From NCBI GenBank assembly GCA_017386965.1, contig JAFOGE010000230.1, positions 1-8,789 on the forward strand: 8,789 nucleotides of DNA. Reading direction: 5' to 3'. Origin of the DNA: Clostridia bacterium. GTDB lineage: Bacteria > Bacillota > Clostridia > Oscillospirales > CAG-272. The number at the start of each line of letters is the position of its first letter. The first letter of the stretch is position 1. Of the stretch, positions 1 through 5,464 are shown in pieces. Below the pieces are notes generated by a model, which saw only the letters and a program-made list of their open reading frames with translations, was not told the origin of the DNA and ran no database searches. A program made the translations under genes and the position numbers.

Positions 1-231
1 AACGGGAGCCGGAGGAGTCTTGGTGATGAAGGTGAAGGAACGGTCTGCGTAAACGGTGATGACAACGGGGATGATCAGACCGATGTCATTCTTGGTTCTC
101 TCGTTGAATTCCTTGGTGAATACGGGGATTGCAACACCGTACTGACCGAGTGCCGGACCTACAGGGGGCTGAGGAGTTGCCTTTCCGGCGGGCAACTGCA
201 GCTTGATATAACCCAAAATTTTCTTTGCCAT
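1..231 (-). CDS. rplK: 50S ribosomal protein L11 (N-terminal part, runs off the window)
   Basis: Ribosomal protein L11 binds 23S rRNA at the GTPase-associated centre and supports factor-dependent GTP hydrolysis. The minus-strand reading from the ATG at 231 begins MAKKILGYIKLQLPAGKATP and continues through the family hallmark PPVGPALGQYGV and the stretch FTKEFNERTK. This is the conserved N-terminal domain that also binds the stringent factor RelA in other bacteria. Only 77 codons are inside the window; the RNA-binding C-terminal domain lies beyond the left edge. A GAGAGG ribosome binding site sits about 10 nt before the ATG. The gene follows nusG by 87 nt with no promoter or terminator that I can see, so it is probably co-transcribed with rpmG-secE-nusG. 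L1 (rplA) is expected next, outside the window. Confidence 0.96.
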   Translation of the reverse strand, partial: MAKKILGYIKLQLPAGKATPQPPVGPALGQYGVAIPVFTKEFNERTKNDIGLIIPVVITVYADRSFTFITKTPPAPV

Positions 232-318
232 AATTCAAAATCCTCTCAATGTGGTTTTTTGCGGAAGAATGTAAGTGAAAAATTTTCTTCCTCCCACGTG
301 CAACCTTTCGTTGCGAGA

Positions 319-870
319 TCAGGCTTGTGCCGATGCCAGCTTGACATCCGCGCTTTCCAGTTCAACCGGCATATCGCGGTTGCCGCGCTTGACCAGCACG
401 GTAACGCTCTTGAGATCCTCGGAGATCGCCTGAACGATTCCCGTGTATCCCTCGAACAATCCGCCTACCACGCTTACCTCGTCGCCAACGGTGAAGGCCA
501 GCTTGACCTCGGTCACCTGCTCGATGGAAAGTGCGGAAACCTCCTCCTCCGTCAGAGGAGTGGGGCGGGATCCGGGACCGACGAAGCCGGTCACTCCGGT
601 AATATTGCGGACGGCATGCCAGCTTTCCTCTGTCATGATCATTTTTACATAGACGTAGCAGGGGAAAAGCTTGGTTTCAACCTCCTTTTCGGTATCGCCG
701 TTCTTTTCGATCACGGTTTCAACCGGAATACGGATGTCGAAAATCAGATGTCCGAGTCCGCGGTTTTCGATGATTTTTTCCAGATTTGCTTTAACCTTGT
801 TTTCGTAGCCGGAATAGGTGTGCGCCACATACCATCTCGGGCCTACGTTCATCTCATTGATATCACTCAT
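319..870 (-). CDS. nusG: Transcription termination/antitermination factor NusG
   Basis: NusG binds RNA polymerase, modulates pausing and termination, and can couple transcription to translation through ribosomal protein S10. The protein has 183 residues, the normal size for the family. The NGN domain spans roughly residues 11-115, with PRWYVAHTYSGYE near its start, FPCYVYVKM at 69-77 and TGVTGFVGPG at 91-100. A C-terminal KOW domain follows at about 126-178 (FTVGDEVSVVGGLFEGYTG), ending in the typical VELE...VKLA. The ATG at 870 is chosen because a TAAGG element lies about 10 nt upstream; the in-frame ATG six codons later has no ribosome binding site. It starts 12 nt after the secE stop, so translation of the two is probably coupled. 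No key residue seems to be missing. Confidence 0.97.
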   Translation of the reverse strand: MSDINEMNVGPRWYVAHTYSGYENKVKANLEKIIENRGLGHLIFDIRIPVETVIEKNGDTEKEVETKLFPCYVYVKMIMTEESWHAVRNITGVTGFVGPGSRPTPLTEEEVSALSIEQVTEVKLAFTVGDEVSVVGGLFEGYTGIVQAISEDLKSVTVLVKRGNRDMPVELESADVKLASAQA

Positions 871-882
871 ATCCGTAAGGCC

Positions 883-1419
883 TTACTTAAAGAGCTTGAA
901 GAAGCCCAGGAAAGCACCCTGCAGCAGGTAATCCAATACGATGATAGCAGCTGCGCAGAGAACGAGAACCACGATGACCACCAGCGTGTTCTTCTTGGTC
1001 TGATCCCAGGACAGCCAAACGATCTTCTTGCATTCGCTCTTGTAAACGCGGAATGCCTTTGCAAGCTTCTCACGGAACTTCACGCAAAGGATCACGCCTG
1101 CGATCACGATAACGGCACTGATAACGATGCCGACGATCGTGCCCGTGGAGAGCCCCTTCGTTTCGTCCTTGTCGGCGTCGGTTTCAGCCTCGGTTTCCTT
1201 CTCGGTTGCAGCCTCGGTTTCACCCTCGGTTTCGCCCGTGGTTTCTGCCTCGGTTTCTACCGTGGTTTCGCCTGTGGTTTCTGCCGTGGTTTCTGCCTCG
1301 GTTTCGCCCGTGGTATCCGCCTCGCCCTCAGCAAACGCAGGAATCGCAAAAAGGGAAATCATCAGGAGGACAGCAATGAGCGCTGCCGACCATCTTCTCA
1401 ACAGAGTTCCTGTTTTCAT
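883..1419 (-). CDS. secE: Preprotein translocase subunit SecE with enlarged N-terminal region
   Basis: SecE clamps SecY in the membrane translocon. Identity rests on the C-terminal part and on its place between rpmG and nusG: an amphipathic cytoplasmic segment (about residues 121-144, with YKSECKKIVW) and a final membrane helix (about 145-167, TLVVIVVLVLCAAAIIVLDY). Most Gram-positive SecE proteins are about 60-80 residues; this one has 178. The extra N-terminus holds a signal-peptide-like segment (MKTGTLLRRW, a hydrophobic run, then AFA-EGE at about 28-33), a Thr/Glu-rich stretch (about 31-88) and another membrane helix (about 92-113). Uncleaved, this gives the three-helix plan of E. coli SecE with a large acidic outer loop. 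The usual proline after the conserved Trp is Leu (VWLSW). I chose the ATG at 1419, which has AAAGGA upstream. An ATG at 1506 would overlap rpmG by 12 codons and bury the signal segment. Confidence 0.88.
   Translation of the reverse strand: MKTGTLLRRWSAALIAVLLMISLFAIPAFAEGEADTTGETEAETTAETTGETTVETEAETTGETEGETEAATEKETEAETDADKDETKGLSTGTIVGIVISAVIVIAGVILCVKFREKLAKAFRVYKSECKKIVWLSWDQTKKNTLVVIVVLVLCAAAIIVLDYLLQGAFLGFFKLFK
1180..1311 (-). repeat. Degenerate 9-bp tandem repeats encoding the Thr/Glu loop of SecE
   Basis: Read on the plus strand, blocks such as GGTTTCTGCCTC and GGTTTCGCCCGTG recur in a loose 9-nt rhythm. On the coding strand they give alternating T-E-A/G-E-T units such as TGETEAETT and VETEAETTG. 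Units differ mainly at one codon (Ala, Gly or Val). The tract stays in frame with the SecE core and has no stop. A tract like this can change length by slippage between strains. It also explains the glycine-, phenylalanine- and serine-rich antisense ORFs, which are not genes. Confidence 0.8.
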
Positions 1420-1469
1420 ATTCGATTTGATTCCTTTCCAAAAATGTTTGAAACGTGCATCCCGAGGGA

Positions 1470-1631
1470 TTACTTCGTTTCCTTGTGCATCGTATGCTTG
1501 CGGCAATGCTTGCAGTACTTCATGAGCTCCAGTCTGTCCGGGTCATTCTTCTTGTTTTTCTTTGTGTCGTAATTTCTCTGCTTGCATTCCGTGCATGCCA
1601 GAGTAATCTTGACGCGTGCGTCATTCGCCAT
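1470..1631 (-). CDS. rpmG: 50S ribosomal protein L33, zinc-binding (C+) form
   Basis: A 53-residue protein reading MANDARVKITLACTECKQRN, then YDTKKNKKNDPDRLELMKYC and KHCRKHTMHKETK. This is the complete small L33 of the large ribosomal subunit. It keeps both Cys pairs (C13-x2-C16 and C40-x2-C43), so it is the zinc-binding C+ type; genomes with two copies often also encode a Cys-free form made under zinc starvation. The start is set by a strong AGGAGG at 1641-1646. It is the first gene after the promoter at 1795-1823 and lies 50 nt before the chosen secE start. The order rpmG-secE-nusG-rplK is classical for Firmicutes. Confidence 0.97.
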   Translation of the reverse strand: MANDARVKITLACTECKQRNYDTKKNKKNDPDRLELMKYCKHCRKHTMHKETK

Positions 1632-1788
1632 TTAGCGGCACCTCCTATATGAATTTTTTTGATCCTCGCGGCGAGCTTGGATCCGTGTACCTCCCTCTGA
1701 AAGGAGCCGTCCAACCCTTTTGGGTGGCGCTTGGAGCGGCGGTTCCCGTGCAAAAATGCGCACAAAGAAAAAGCCCTTTGACAGAGGT
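1632..1788 (-). promoter_or_regulatory. Structured 5' leader of the rpmG-secE-nusG operon
   Basis: About 157 nt separate the expected transcription start from the rpmG ATG, with no tRNA and no convincing ORF. On the minus strand there are three local hairpins. One at 1706-1740 has GCCG/CGGC and TCCA/TGGA helices, an internal loop and ACCC-AAAA-GGGT at the tip. A small CTCC/GGAG hairpin lies at 1691-1706 and shares bases with the first. The third, at 1661-1683, has GATC and CTCG/CGAG helices and ends 14 nt before the AGGAGG site. None is followed by a U-run, so this is not a simple attenuator. I do not recognise a known riboswitch or ribosomal-protein leader. Confidence 0.45.
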
Positions 1789-1794
1789 AGAGTT

Positions 1795-1823
1795 ATTATA
1801 GCACAACTTGTCTTTCCTGTCAA
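1795..1823 (-). promoter_or_regulatory. Sigma-A promoter for rpmG-secE-nusG-rplK, perfect consensus hexamers
   Basis: On the minus strand, TTGACA (1818-1823) and TATAAT (1795-1800) are separated by exactly 17 nt. Transcription should start near 1787-1788. The very strong match suits a translation and export operon. The flanking sequence at 1824-1895 is AT-rich and carries no gene. Confidence 0.9.
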
Positions 1824-1895
1824 GAGCTTTTTTGCATTTCTTTTTCATTTTTTCGCATTTTTTCTTCCTTTATATAAGAGCCCGCTTTTTTTTTC

Positions 1896-1931
1896 AAAAA
1901 AGCATGGGACCGCGCCATCACGCAGTCCCAT
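1896..1931 (-). terminator. Rho-independent terminator after the aminotransferase gene
   Basis: On the minus strand, ATGGGAC at 1925-1931 pairs with GTCCCAT at 1904-1910. The stem extends inward through TGCG/CGCG, with one wobble pair, to a 6-nt loop. GC and a run of six T follow (1896-1901). It lies 45 nt past the aminotransferase stop and closes the five-gene operon just before the next promoter at 1795-1823. Confidence 0.88.
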
Positions 1932-1976
1932 CTCGGTTCTGTACCGTACCGCATCACTTGCCGCGGCATCGGAGGA

Positions 1977-3146
1977 TCAAAGTGTCTTCAAAAAGCGCTC
2001 GATGCGCCGGATCGCCTCGGAGATATGCTCGGTGGAATAGCAGTAGGAGGCTCGCACGAATCCATCTCCTCCCCTTCCGAAGGCGGATCCGGGAACAACA
2101 GCCACGCGCTCGGCGTAAAGCAAGCGCTCGCAGAATTCCTCGTCCGAAAGTCCCGTGGAACGAATGCAGGGGAAGGCGTAGAACGCCCCCTTTGGCTCAC
2201 GGCAGGTAAGGCCGATGCGGTTAAAGCCCGCAACGATCAGCCGGCGCCGCATATCGTATTCCTCACGCATGGCGGCAACCGCCTCGTCCCCGTTCCGCAG
2301 GGCCTCGACGGCCGCGTGCTGCGCGGTGGTCGGCGCGCACATGATGGCATACTGATGGATCTTAGTGACCTGCGCAAGAATGGGGGCAGGACCGCAGGCA
2401 TATCCCAGACGCCATCCCGTCATGGAGAAGGCCTTGGAGAAGCCGTTGATGACAACGGTTCTCTCCTGCATCCCCTCAATGGAGGCGATGGATACGTGGT
2501 CCTTCCCTCCGAAGGTCAGCTCGGCGTAGATCTCATCCGAGAGGACGAGAATGTCACGCTCTCGCAGGATCGCGGCCAGTGCCTCCAGATCCTCCCGCTC
2601 CATAATGGCTCCCGTCGGATTGCAGGGATAGGGCATGATGAGCGCCTTGGTGCGCGGTGAGATCGCCGCAAGAAGTTCCTCGGGCGTCACCTTAAAATCA
2701 TTCTCCGCCTTGGTTTCGATGATAACGGGAACGCCTCCCGACAGCGTAACCATCGGCTCATAGCAGACGTAGCTCGGCTGCGGAATGATGATCTCATCCC
2801 CCGCGCAGGTGATCGCGCGGATGCAGGCATCGATCGCCTCCGATCCGCCGACGGTGACGAGAACCTCGTCCTCGGGACGGTAGGAAAGACCGTATTTTCG
2901 TTTTTGATAGGTGCAGATCTCCCGGCGGAGCGATTCCAGACCGCGATTGGATGTGTAGCGCGTCTTTCCGCTCTCCAGGGACAGGATCCCCGCCTTTCGG
3001 ATCTCCCAAGGAGTGGGGAAATCCGGCTCACCGACGCCCAGCGAGATCACGTCCTGCATGGTTTCGGTGATGTCAAAAAATCTTCGGATCCCGGACGGCT
3101 TGATCGACGTAACCGTCGGGGAAAGGATCTTTGCGTAGTCGATCAA
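1977..3146 (-). CDS. PLP-dependent class I/II aminotransferase
   Basis: A 389-residue fold-type I aminotransferase that moves an amino group between an amino acid and a 2-oxo acid in the cytoplasm. The family signature is complete: GEPDFPTP at 39-46, phosphate-binding GGSEA at 100-104, NPTG at 176-179, SDEIYAEL at 203-210 with the PLP-pyridine Asp204, Schiff-base Lys238 in NGFSKAFSMTGWRLGY, and carboxylate-binding Arg365 in FVRAS. It resembles the aspartate/aromatic/alanine-type group, but I cannot fix the substrate from sequence alone. The start is a TTG at 3146 whose last two bases belong to the TGA of the upstream Lrp gene (TTGA overlap), with GAGAGGA about 11 nt upstream. The first ATG would remove 29 conserved residues. 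Overlap with an Lrp/AsnC gene suggests that regulator senses an amino acid linked to this enzyme. Confidence 0.95.
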   Translation of the reverse strand: MIDYAKILSPTVTSIKPSGIRRFFDITETMQDVISLGVGEPDFPTPWEIRKAGILSLESGKTRYTSNRGLESLRREICTYQKRKYGLSYRPEDEVLVTVGGSEAIDACIRAITCAGDEIIIPQPSYVCYEPMVTLSGGVPVIIETKAENDFKVTPEELLAAISPRTKALIMPYPCNPTGAIMEREDLEALAAILRERDILVLSDEIYAELTFGGKDHVSIASIEGMQERTVVINGFSKAFSMTGWRLGYACGPAPILAQVTKIHQYAIMCAPTTAQHAAVEALRNGDEAVAAMREEYDMRRRLIVAGFNRIGLTCREPKGAFYAFPCIRSTGLSDEEFCERLLYAERVAVVPGSAFGRGGDGFVRASYCYSTEHISEAIRRIERFLKTL

Positions 3147-3625
3147 AGCAGATAGCTTCCTCTCTCGTCCTTGCCTGTTCCAAGAAGCTCCACATCCATC
3201 TCCTTGTAGCGGCGCAGAACGAAGTGCGTTGCCGTAGAGGTCACCGATTCAATGGTGGAAAGTTCCTTGGCGACGAACTTTGCAACCTCCTGGAAGGTCT
3301 TGCCCTTAACGACCACATTCAGATCGTAAACGCCCGACATCAGATAAACCGACTCGACCTCGGGATATTTCATCACCTTGGCGGCAACGTCCTCAAAGCC
3401 CAGTCCCGCCTTGGGTGTGACCTTCAGCTCAATGATGGCGGAAACGTACGCGCTATCCAAGCGGTCCCAGTCGATGACCGCTTTGTAGCCGCGGATCAAG
3501 CCCTCACGCTCCATCTCCCGGATCTCTGCGCGCACCTCCTCCTCGGTGATCCCAAGCATCACGGCAAGATCGGCCACAGGGGTGCGGGAATCACGATTGA
3601 GTAGCTTTAACAGTTTAGTGTTCAT
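3143..3625 (-). CDS. Lrp/AsnC family transcriptional regulator
   Basis: A 160-residue protein with an N-terminal winged HTH (about residues 3-50; TPVADLAVMLGITEEEVRAE is the helix-turn-helix core, followed by MEREGLIRGYKAVID). A RAM ligand-binding and oligomerisation domain follows (about 62-138, with the motif SGVYDLNVVV at 97-106). Proteins of this family bind DNA as dimers to octamers and respond to amino acids. The start at 3625 has AAGGAGAG placed about 6 nt upstream. The gene follows the cyclophilin gene by 33 nt, and its TGA overlaps the TTG start of the aminotransferase. The ligand and targets are not evident. Autoregulation is plausible, but I see no clear operator. Confidence 0.94.
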   Translation of the reverse strand: MNTKLLKLLNRDSRTPVADLAVMLGITEEEVRAEIREMEREGLIRGYKAVIDWDRLDSAYVSAIIELKVTPKAGLGFEDVAAKVMKYPEVESVYLMSGVYDLNVVVKGKTFQEVAKFVAKELSTIESVTSTATHFVLRRYKEMDVELLGTGKDERGSYLL

Positions 3626-3658
3626 AAAAAACTCTCCTTGCTCTCTAAAACGGTTGGA

Positions 3659-4162
3659 TTATCGCTCCAGAATCTCCATCTTCTCGATGACCACCGGGGT
3701 CTTGGGAACGTCGTCAAACCAGCCCATACGTCCCGTCTTGACGGCCGCGATCTTGTCCACGACCTCAATGCCCTCGGTCACCTTTCCAAAGCCCGCGTAC
3801 TGGGCATCCAGATAGGGGGCATCCTGATGCATGATGAAGAACTGCGAGGACGCAGAGTTGGGATCCTGCGTGCGCGCCATGGAAAGCACGCCGCGGGTGT
3901 GCTTGAGATCGTTCTGCACAAAGCCGTTGGCGCGGAACTCTCCCTTGATGGCAGCCGCCTCCTTCTGCTCAAAGCTCTCGTCATAGCCGCCGCCCTGGAT
4001 CATAAAGCCGCTGATGACGCGGTGAAAGATCATGCCGCTAAAGAATCCCTGCTCGATCAGAGCGAGAAAATTCTCTACGGTCTTGGGGGCCTTCTCGGGA
4101 TAAAGCTCTGCGGTCATCTCGCCGTAGTCGCGAACGACGATCTTGATTTTCGGTGTGTTCAT
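3659..4162 (-). CDS. Cyclophilin-type peptidyl-prolyl cis-trans isomerase
   Basis: A 167-residue cytoplasmic cyclophilin that speeds cis-trans isomerisation of X-Pro bonds. Active-site motifs are visible: FHRVISGFMIQGGG at 46-59 with the catalytic Arg48, Phe53 and Gln56 positions, then SMARTQDPNSASSQFFIMH at 94-112. Next comes LDAQYAGFGKVTEG at 118-131, where bacterial members lack the human Trp. There is no signal peptide or lipobox, so it acts inside the cell. The open frame extends upstream to 4360, but that part overlaps mrnC in another frame and looks like shadow sequence. The ATG at 4162 has AAAGGA about 8 nt upstream and starts MNTPKIKIVVRDYGEM, as cyclophilins do. It lies 40 nt after mrnC and 33 nt before the Lrp gene. 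Confidence 0.96.
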   Translation of the reverse strand: MNTPKIKIVVRDYGEMTAELYPEKAPKTVENFLALIEQGFFSGMIFHRVISGFMIQGGGYDESFEQKEAAAIKGEFRANGFVQNDLKHTRGVLSMARTQDPNSASSQFFIMHQDAPYLDAQYAGFGKVTEGIEVVDKIAAVKTGRMGWFDDVPKTPVVIEKMEILER

Positions 4163-4202
4163 ATTCGTTTCCTTTCTTTCCCTTGTTTGGAATTTGGGTT
4201 GT

Positions 4203-4586
4203 TTATTCTTCCGCTTTGTCCATCGGGTAGGCCAGCGCAAACAGCTCCTGTATACGCTCCTCCTGCCCCGTGACGTGTAAATATCCAAGCAGCACCTCCA
4301 TGCCGGTTGCCGCACGGTATTCGCTGACGGTGGCATGCTTCGGTACGTTTGTATGTCCAAGATTCCGTCCGCGTCGGAAGTAGGCCTCCTCCTCCTCGGA
4401 CAGATGCGGCAAAAGCCGCTTCATGGCCTCGGCCTGCGCCGATGCGCGAACGTATTGCAGAGCCGCGGCGTTCAGATGCCCCGAGGTGGAAAGTCCCGCC
4501 TTTACCAGATGCTCCCTGACGCAAAGCTCTAAAACGCAGTCCCCGAGATAGGCCAGTGCGGGAACGCTGATCTCCTGCAAATTCAT
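4203..4586 (-). CDS. mrnC: Mini-ribonuclease III (Mini-III)
   Basis: A 127-residue RNase III catalytic domain without a double-stranded RNA-binding domain. In Bacillus this dimeric enzyme matures 23S rRNA ends. Visible motifs are LAYLGDCVLELCVREHL at 11-27 with catalytic Asp16, YVRASAQAEAM at 45-55, RRGRN at 71-75 and ATGMEVLLGYLH at 93-104 with the second metal-binding Glu97. The ATG at 4586 overlaps the TGA of the DUF1836 gene (ATGA), with AAGGAG about 6 nt upstream. The open frame reaches back to 4847, but that portion is a shadow of the upstream gene. In many Firmicutes mrnC sits next to cysS; here it is coupled to a DUF1836 gene instead. Confidence 0.94.
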   Translation of the reverse strand: MNLQEISVPALAYLGDCVLELCVREHLVKAGLSTSGHLNAAALQYVRASAQAEAMKRLLPHLSEEEEAYFRRGRNLGHTNVPKHATVSEYRAATGMEVLLGYLHVTGQEERIQELFALAYPMDKAEE

Positions 4587-5251
4587 TTGCTCTCCTTTTC
4601 GGCATTCTTCGCCTTCTTCTGCTCGGTTTTCTTTGCTTCCTTCTGGCGCTTGGCCTCCTCGCGGCGGGCCTGCTCCTCGCGCGTTTTTTCCTCGTTCAGA
4701 TCGGGGTAGCGCGCCTCCAAAAGCATCTGCACCGCGCTCTTGAGATAGGCGGACATAGAGGACATACCCAAAAGCAGAGCCAAAAAGTCGGTATCCCTTT
4801 CGGGATCCAGCTCGGCCTCCTGCAGATAGGCGGCAAGAAAGCTCCATGCCCTCTCGCGCTCCAGCTCCTTGATCTCCAGATAACGGCGGTAGACGGCCTC
4901 CAGGCCGCTCTCCTGCATGCTCTCCATACCGTACACATTTTGCAGAATCCTCTTGATCTCTCCGATGGAAAGCGTGTTCTTCAATTCATAGACCAGAAGC
5001 ATCTGGATGATGTGCTTCTTGGAGTATTTCTTCCCCTTGATGGGGGAGATCAACCCGTCCTTGGAATAGTTGTTGATCATCGTTTTGGTCAGCTCCCGGT
5101 CACGGTAGTGCACAGAGCCCTCCCTGCGCTTTTCCGCCGCAAGGCTCGTGATCTGATCCAAATACAGATCGATCGCCGGGATCTCCTCGGGTCGCAGATC
5201 CGCATCCCGCACAGCCTCGCCAATCAGTCTTTCCATTTCCTGCAGATTCAT
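4583..5251 (-). CDS. DUF1836 domain protein with MerR-like HTH and charged tail
   Basis: A 222-residue protein matching the DUF1836 pattern: IDLYLDQITSLAAEK (27-41), LTKTMINNYSKDGLI (54-68), KKYSKKHIIQMLLVYELKNT (74-93) and LSIGEIKRIL (94-103). The arrangement of a helix-turn-helix followed by a second helical unit resembles MerR-type DNA binding, so a regulatory role is inferred. No target is known to me. Residues 104-182 are mostly helical without a recognisable ligand site. Residues 185-222 are almost entirely Lys, Arg, Glu, Gln and Ala and would form a charged helix or coiled coil; such tails vary between relatives. The start at 5251 has GAGGAGGG just upstream. It is the first gene of the operon driven from 5333-5361 and overlaps mrnC by 4 nt. 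Confidence 0.87.
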   Translation of the reverse strand: MNLQEMERLIGEAVRDADLRPEEIPAIDLYLDQITSLAAEKRREGSVHYRDRELTKTMINNYSKDGLISPIKGKKYSKKHIIQMLLVYELKNTLSIGEIKRILQNVYGMESMQESGLEAVYRRYLEIKELERERAWSFLAAYLQEAELDPERDTDFLALLLGMSSMSAYLKSAVQMLLEARYPDLNEEKTREEQARREEAKRQKEAKKTEQKKAKNAEKESK

Positions 5252-5332
5252 AAAAAAACCCTCCTCTGCCGTTTGCAGCCCGGGTCGGCGGTAATGACCT
5301 CCGCCTGACGCGGTTTTGAAAACCTTATCATC

Positions 5333-5361
5333 ATTATAACGGATTTCCCTTCAAAAATCAA
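5333..5361 (-). promoter_or_regulatory. Sigma-A promoter of the DUF1836-mrnC-PPIase-lrp-aminotransferase operon
   Basis: On the minus strand, TTGATT (5356-5361) and TATAAT (5333-5338) are separated by 17 nt. Transcription should start near 5326, giving a leader of about 75 nt. The leader can form a GGCGG/CCGCC hairpin at 5287-5305. No promoter of similar quality is visible inside the five-gene cluster. Confidence 0.85.
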
Positions 5362-5411
5362 TACACCCTGCAAACTTTTTCAAAAAACCTGCTTTTCGGC
5401 CGGCAGAATTC

Positions 5412-5440
5412 AAAAAGGGGCTGATGCATTCAGCCCCTTT
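5412..5440 (-). terminator. Rho-independent terminator after pfkA
   Basis: On the minus strand, AAAGGGGCTG (5431-5440) pairs with CAGCCCCTTT (5414-5423) across a 7-nt loop, and the T-run continues to 5412. It begins 25 nt past the pfkA stop and separates pfkA from the promoter at 5333-5361. A second small CCCC/GGGG hairpin (5446-5458) precedes it. Confidence 0.9.
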
Positions 5441-5464
5441 GATAGCCCCGTAATGGGGAAAGCA

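Noticed and set aside
875..886. Perfect 12-bp palindrome GTAAGGCCTTAC at the secE/nusG junction
   Set aside because: It overlaps the secE stop and the nusG ribosome binding site and is too short and isolated to claim an operator; probably chance.
1420..1506. Upstream ATG at 1506 as the secE start
   Set aside because: It would overlap the last 12 codons of rpmG and put a polar stretch before the signal-like segment; the ATG at 1419 has a nearby AAAGGA.
259..1572. Long plus-strand ORF (437 codons) with GFxxGF-type repeats
   Set aside because: It is antisense to nusG and secE; the repeats are the reverse reading of the Thr/Glu tract, and the opposite strand encodes unmistakable families.
1632..1830. 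tRNA-Trp or another tRNA upstream of rpmG, as in some Firmicutes
   Set aside because: No acceptor stem, T-loop or CCA pattern is found; only unrelated hairpins.
4587..4847. Extended N-terminus of Mini-RNase III
   Set aside because: This stretch lies inside the DUF1836 gene in another frame, and the ATGA overlap with AAGGAG clearly marks the start at 4586.
4572..5251. DUF1836 protein and Mini-RNase III both begin MNLQE
   Set aside because: The similarity ends after five residues and the proteins are unrelated; a coincidence.
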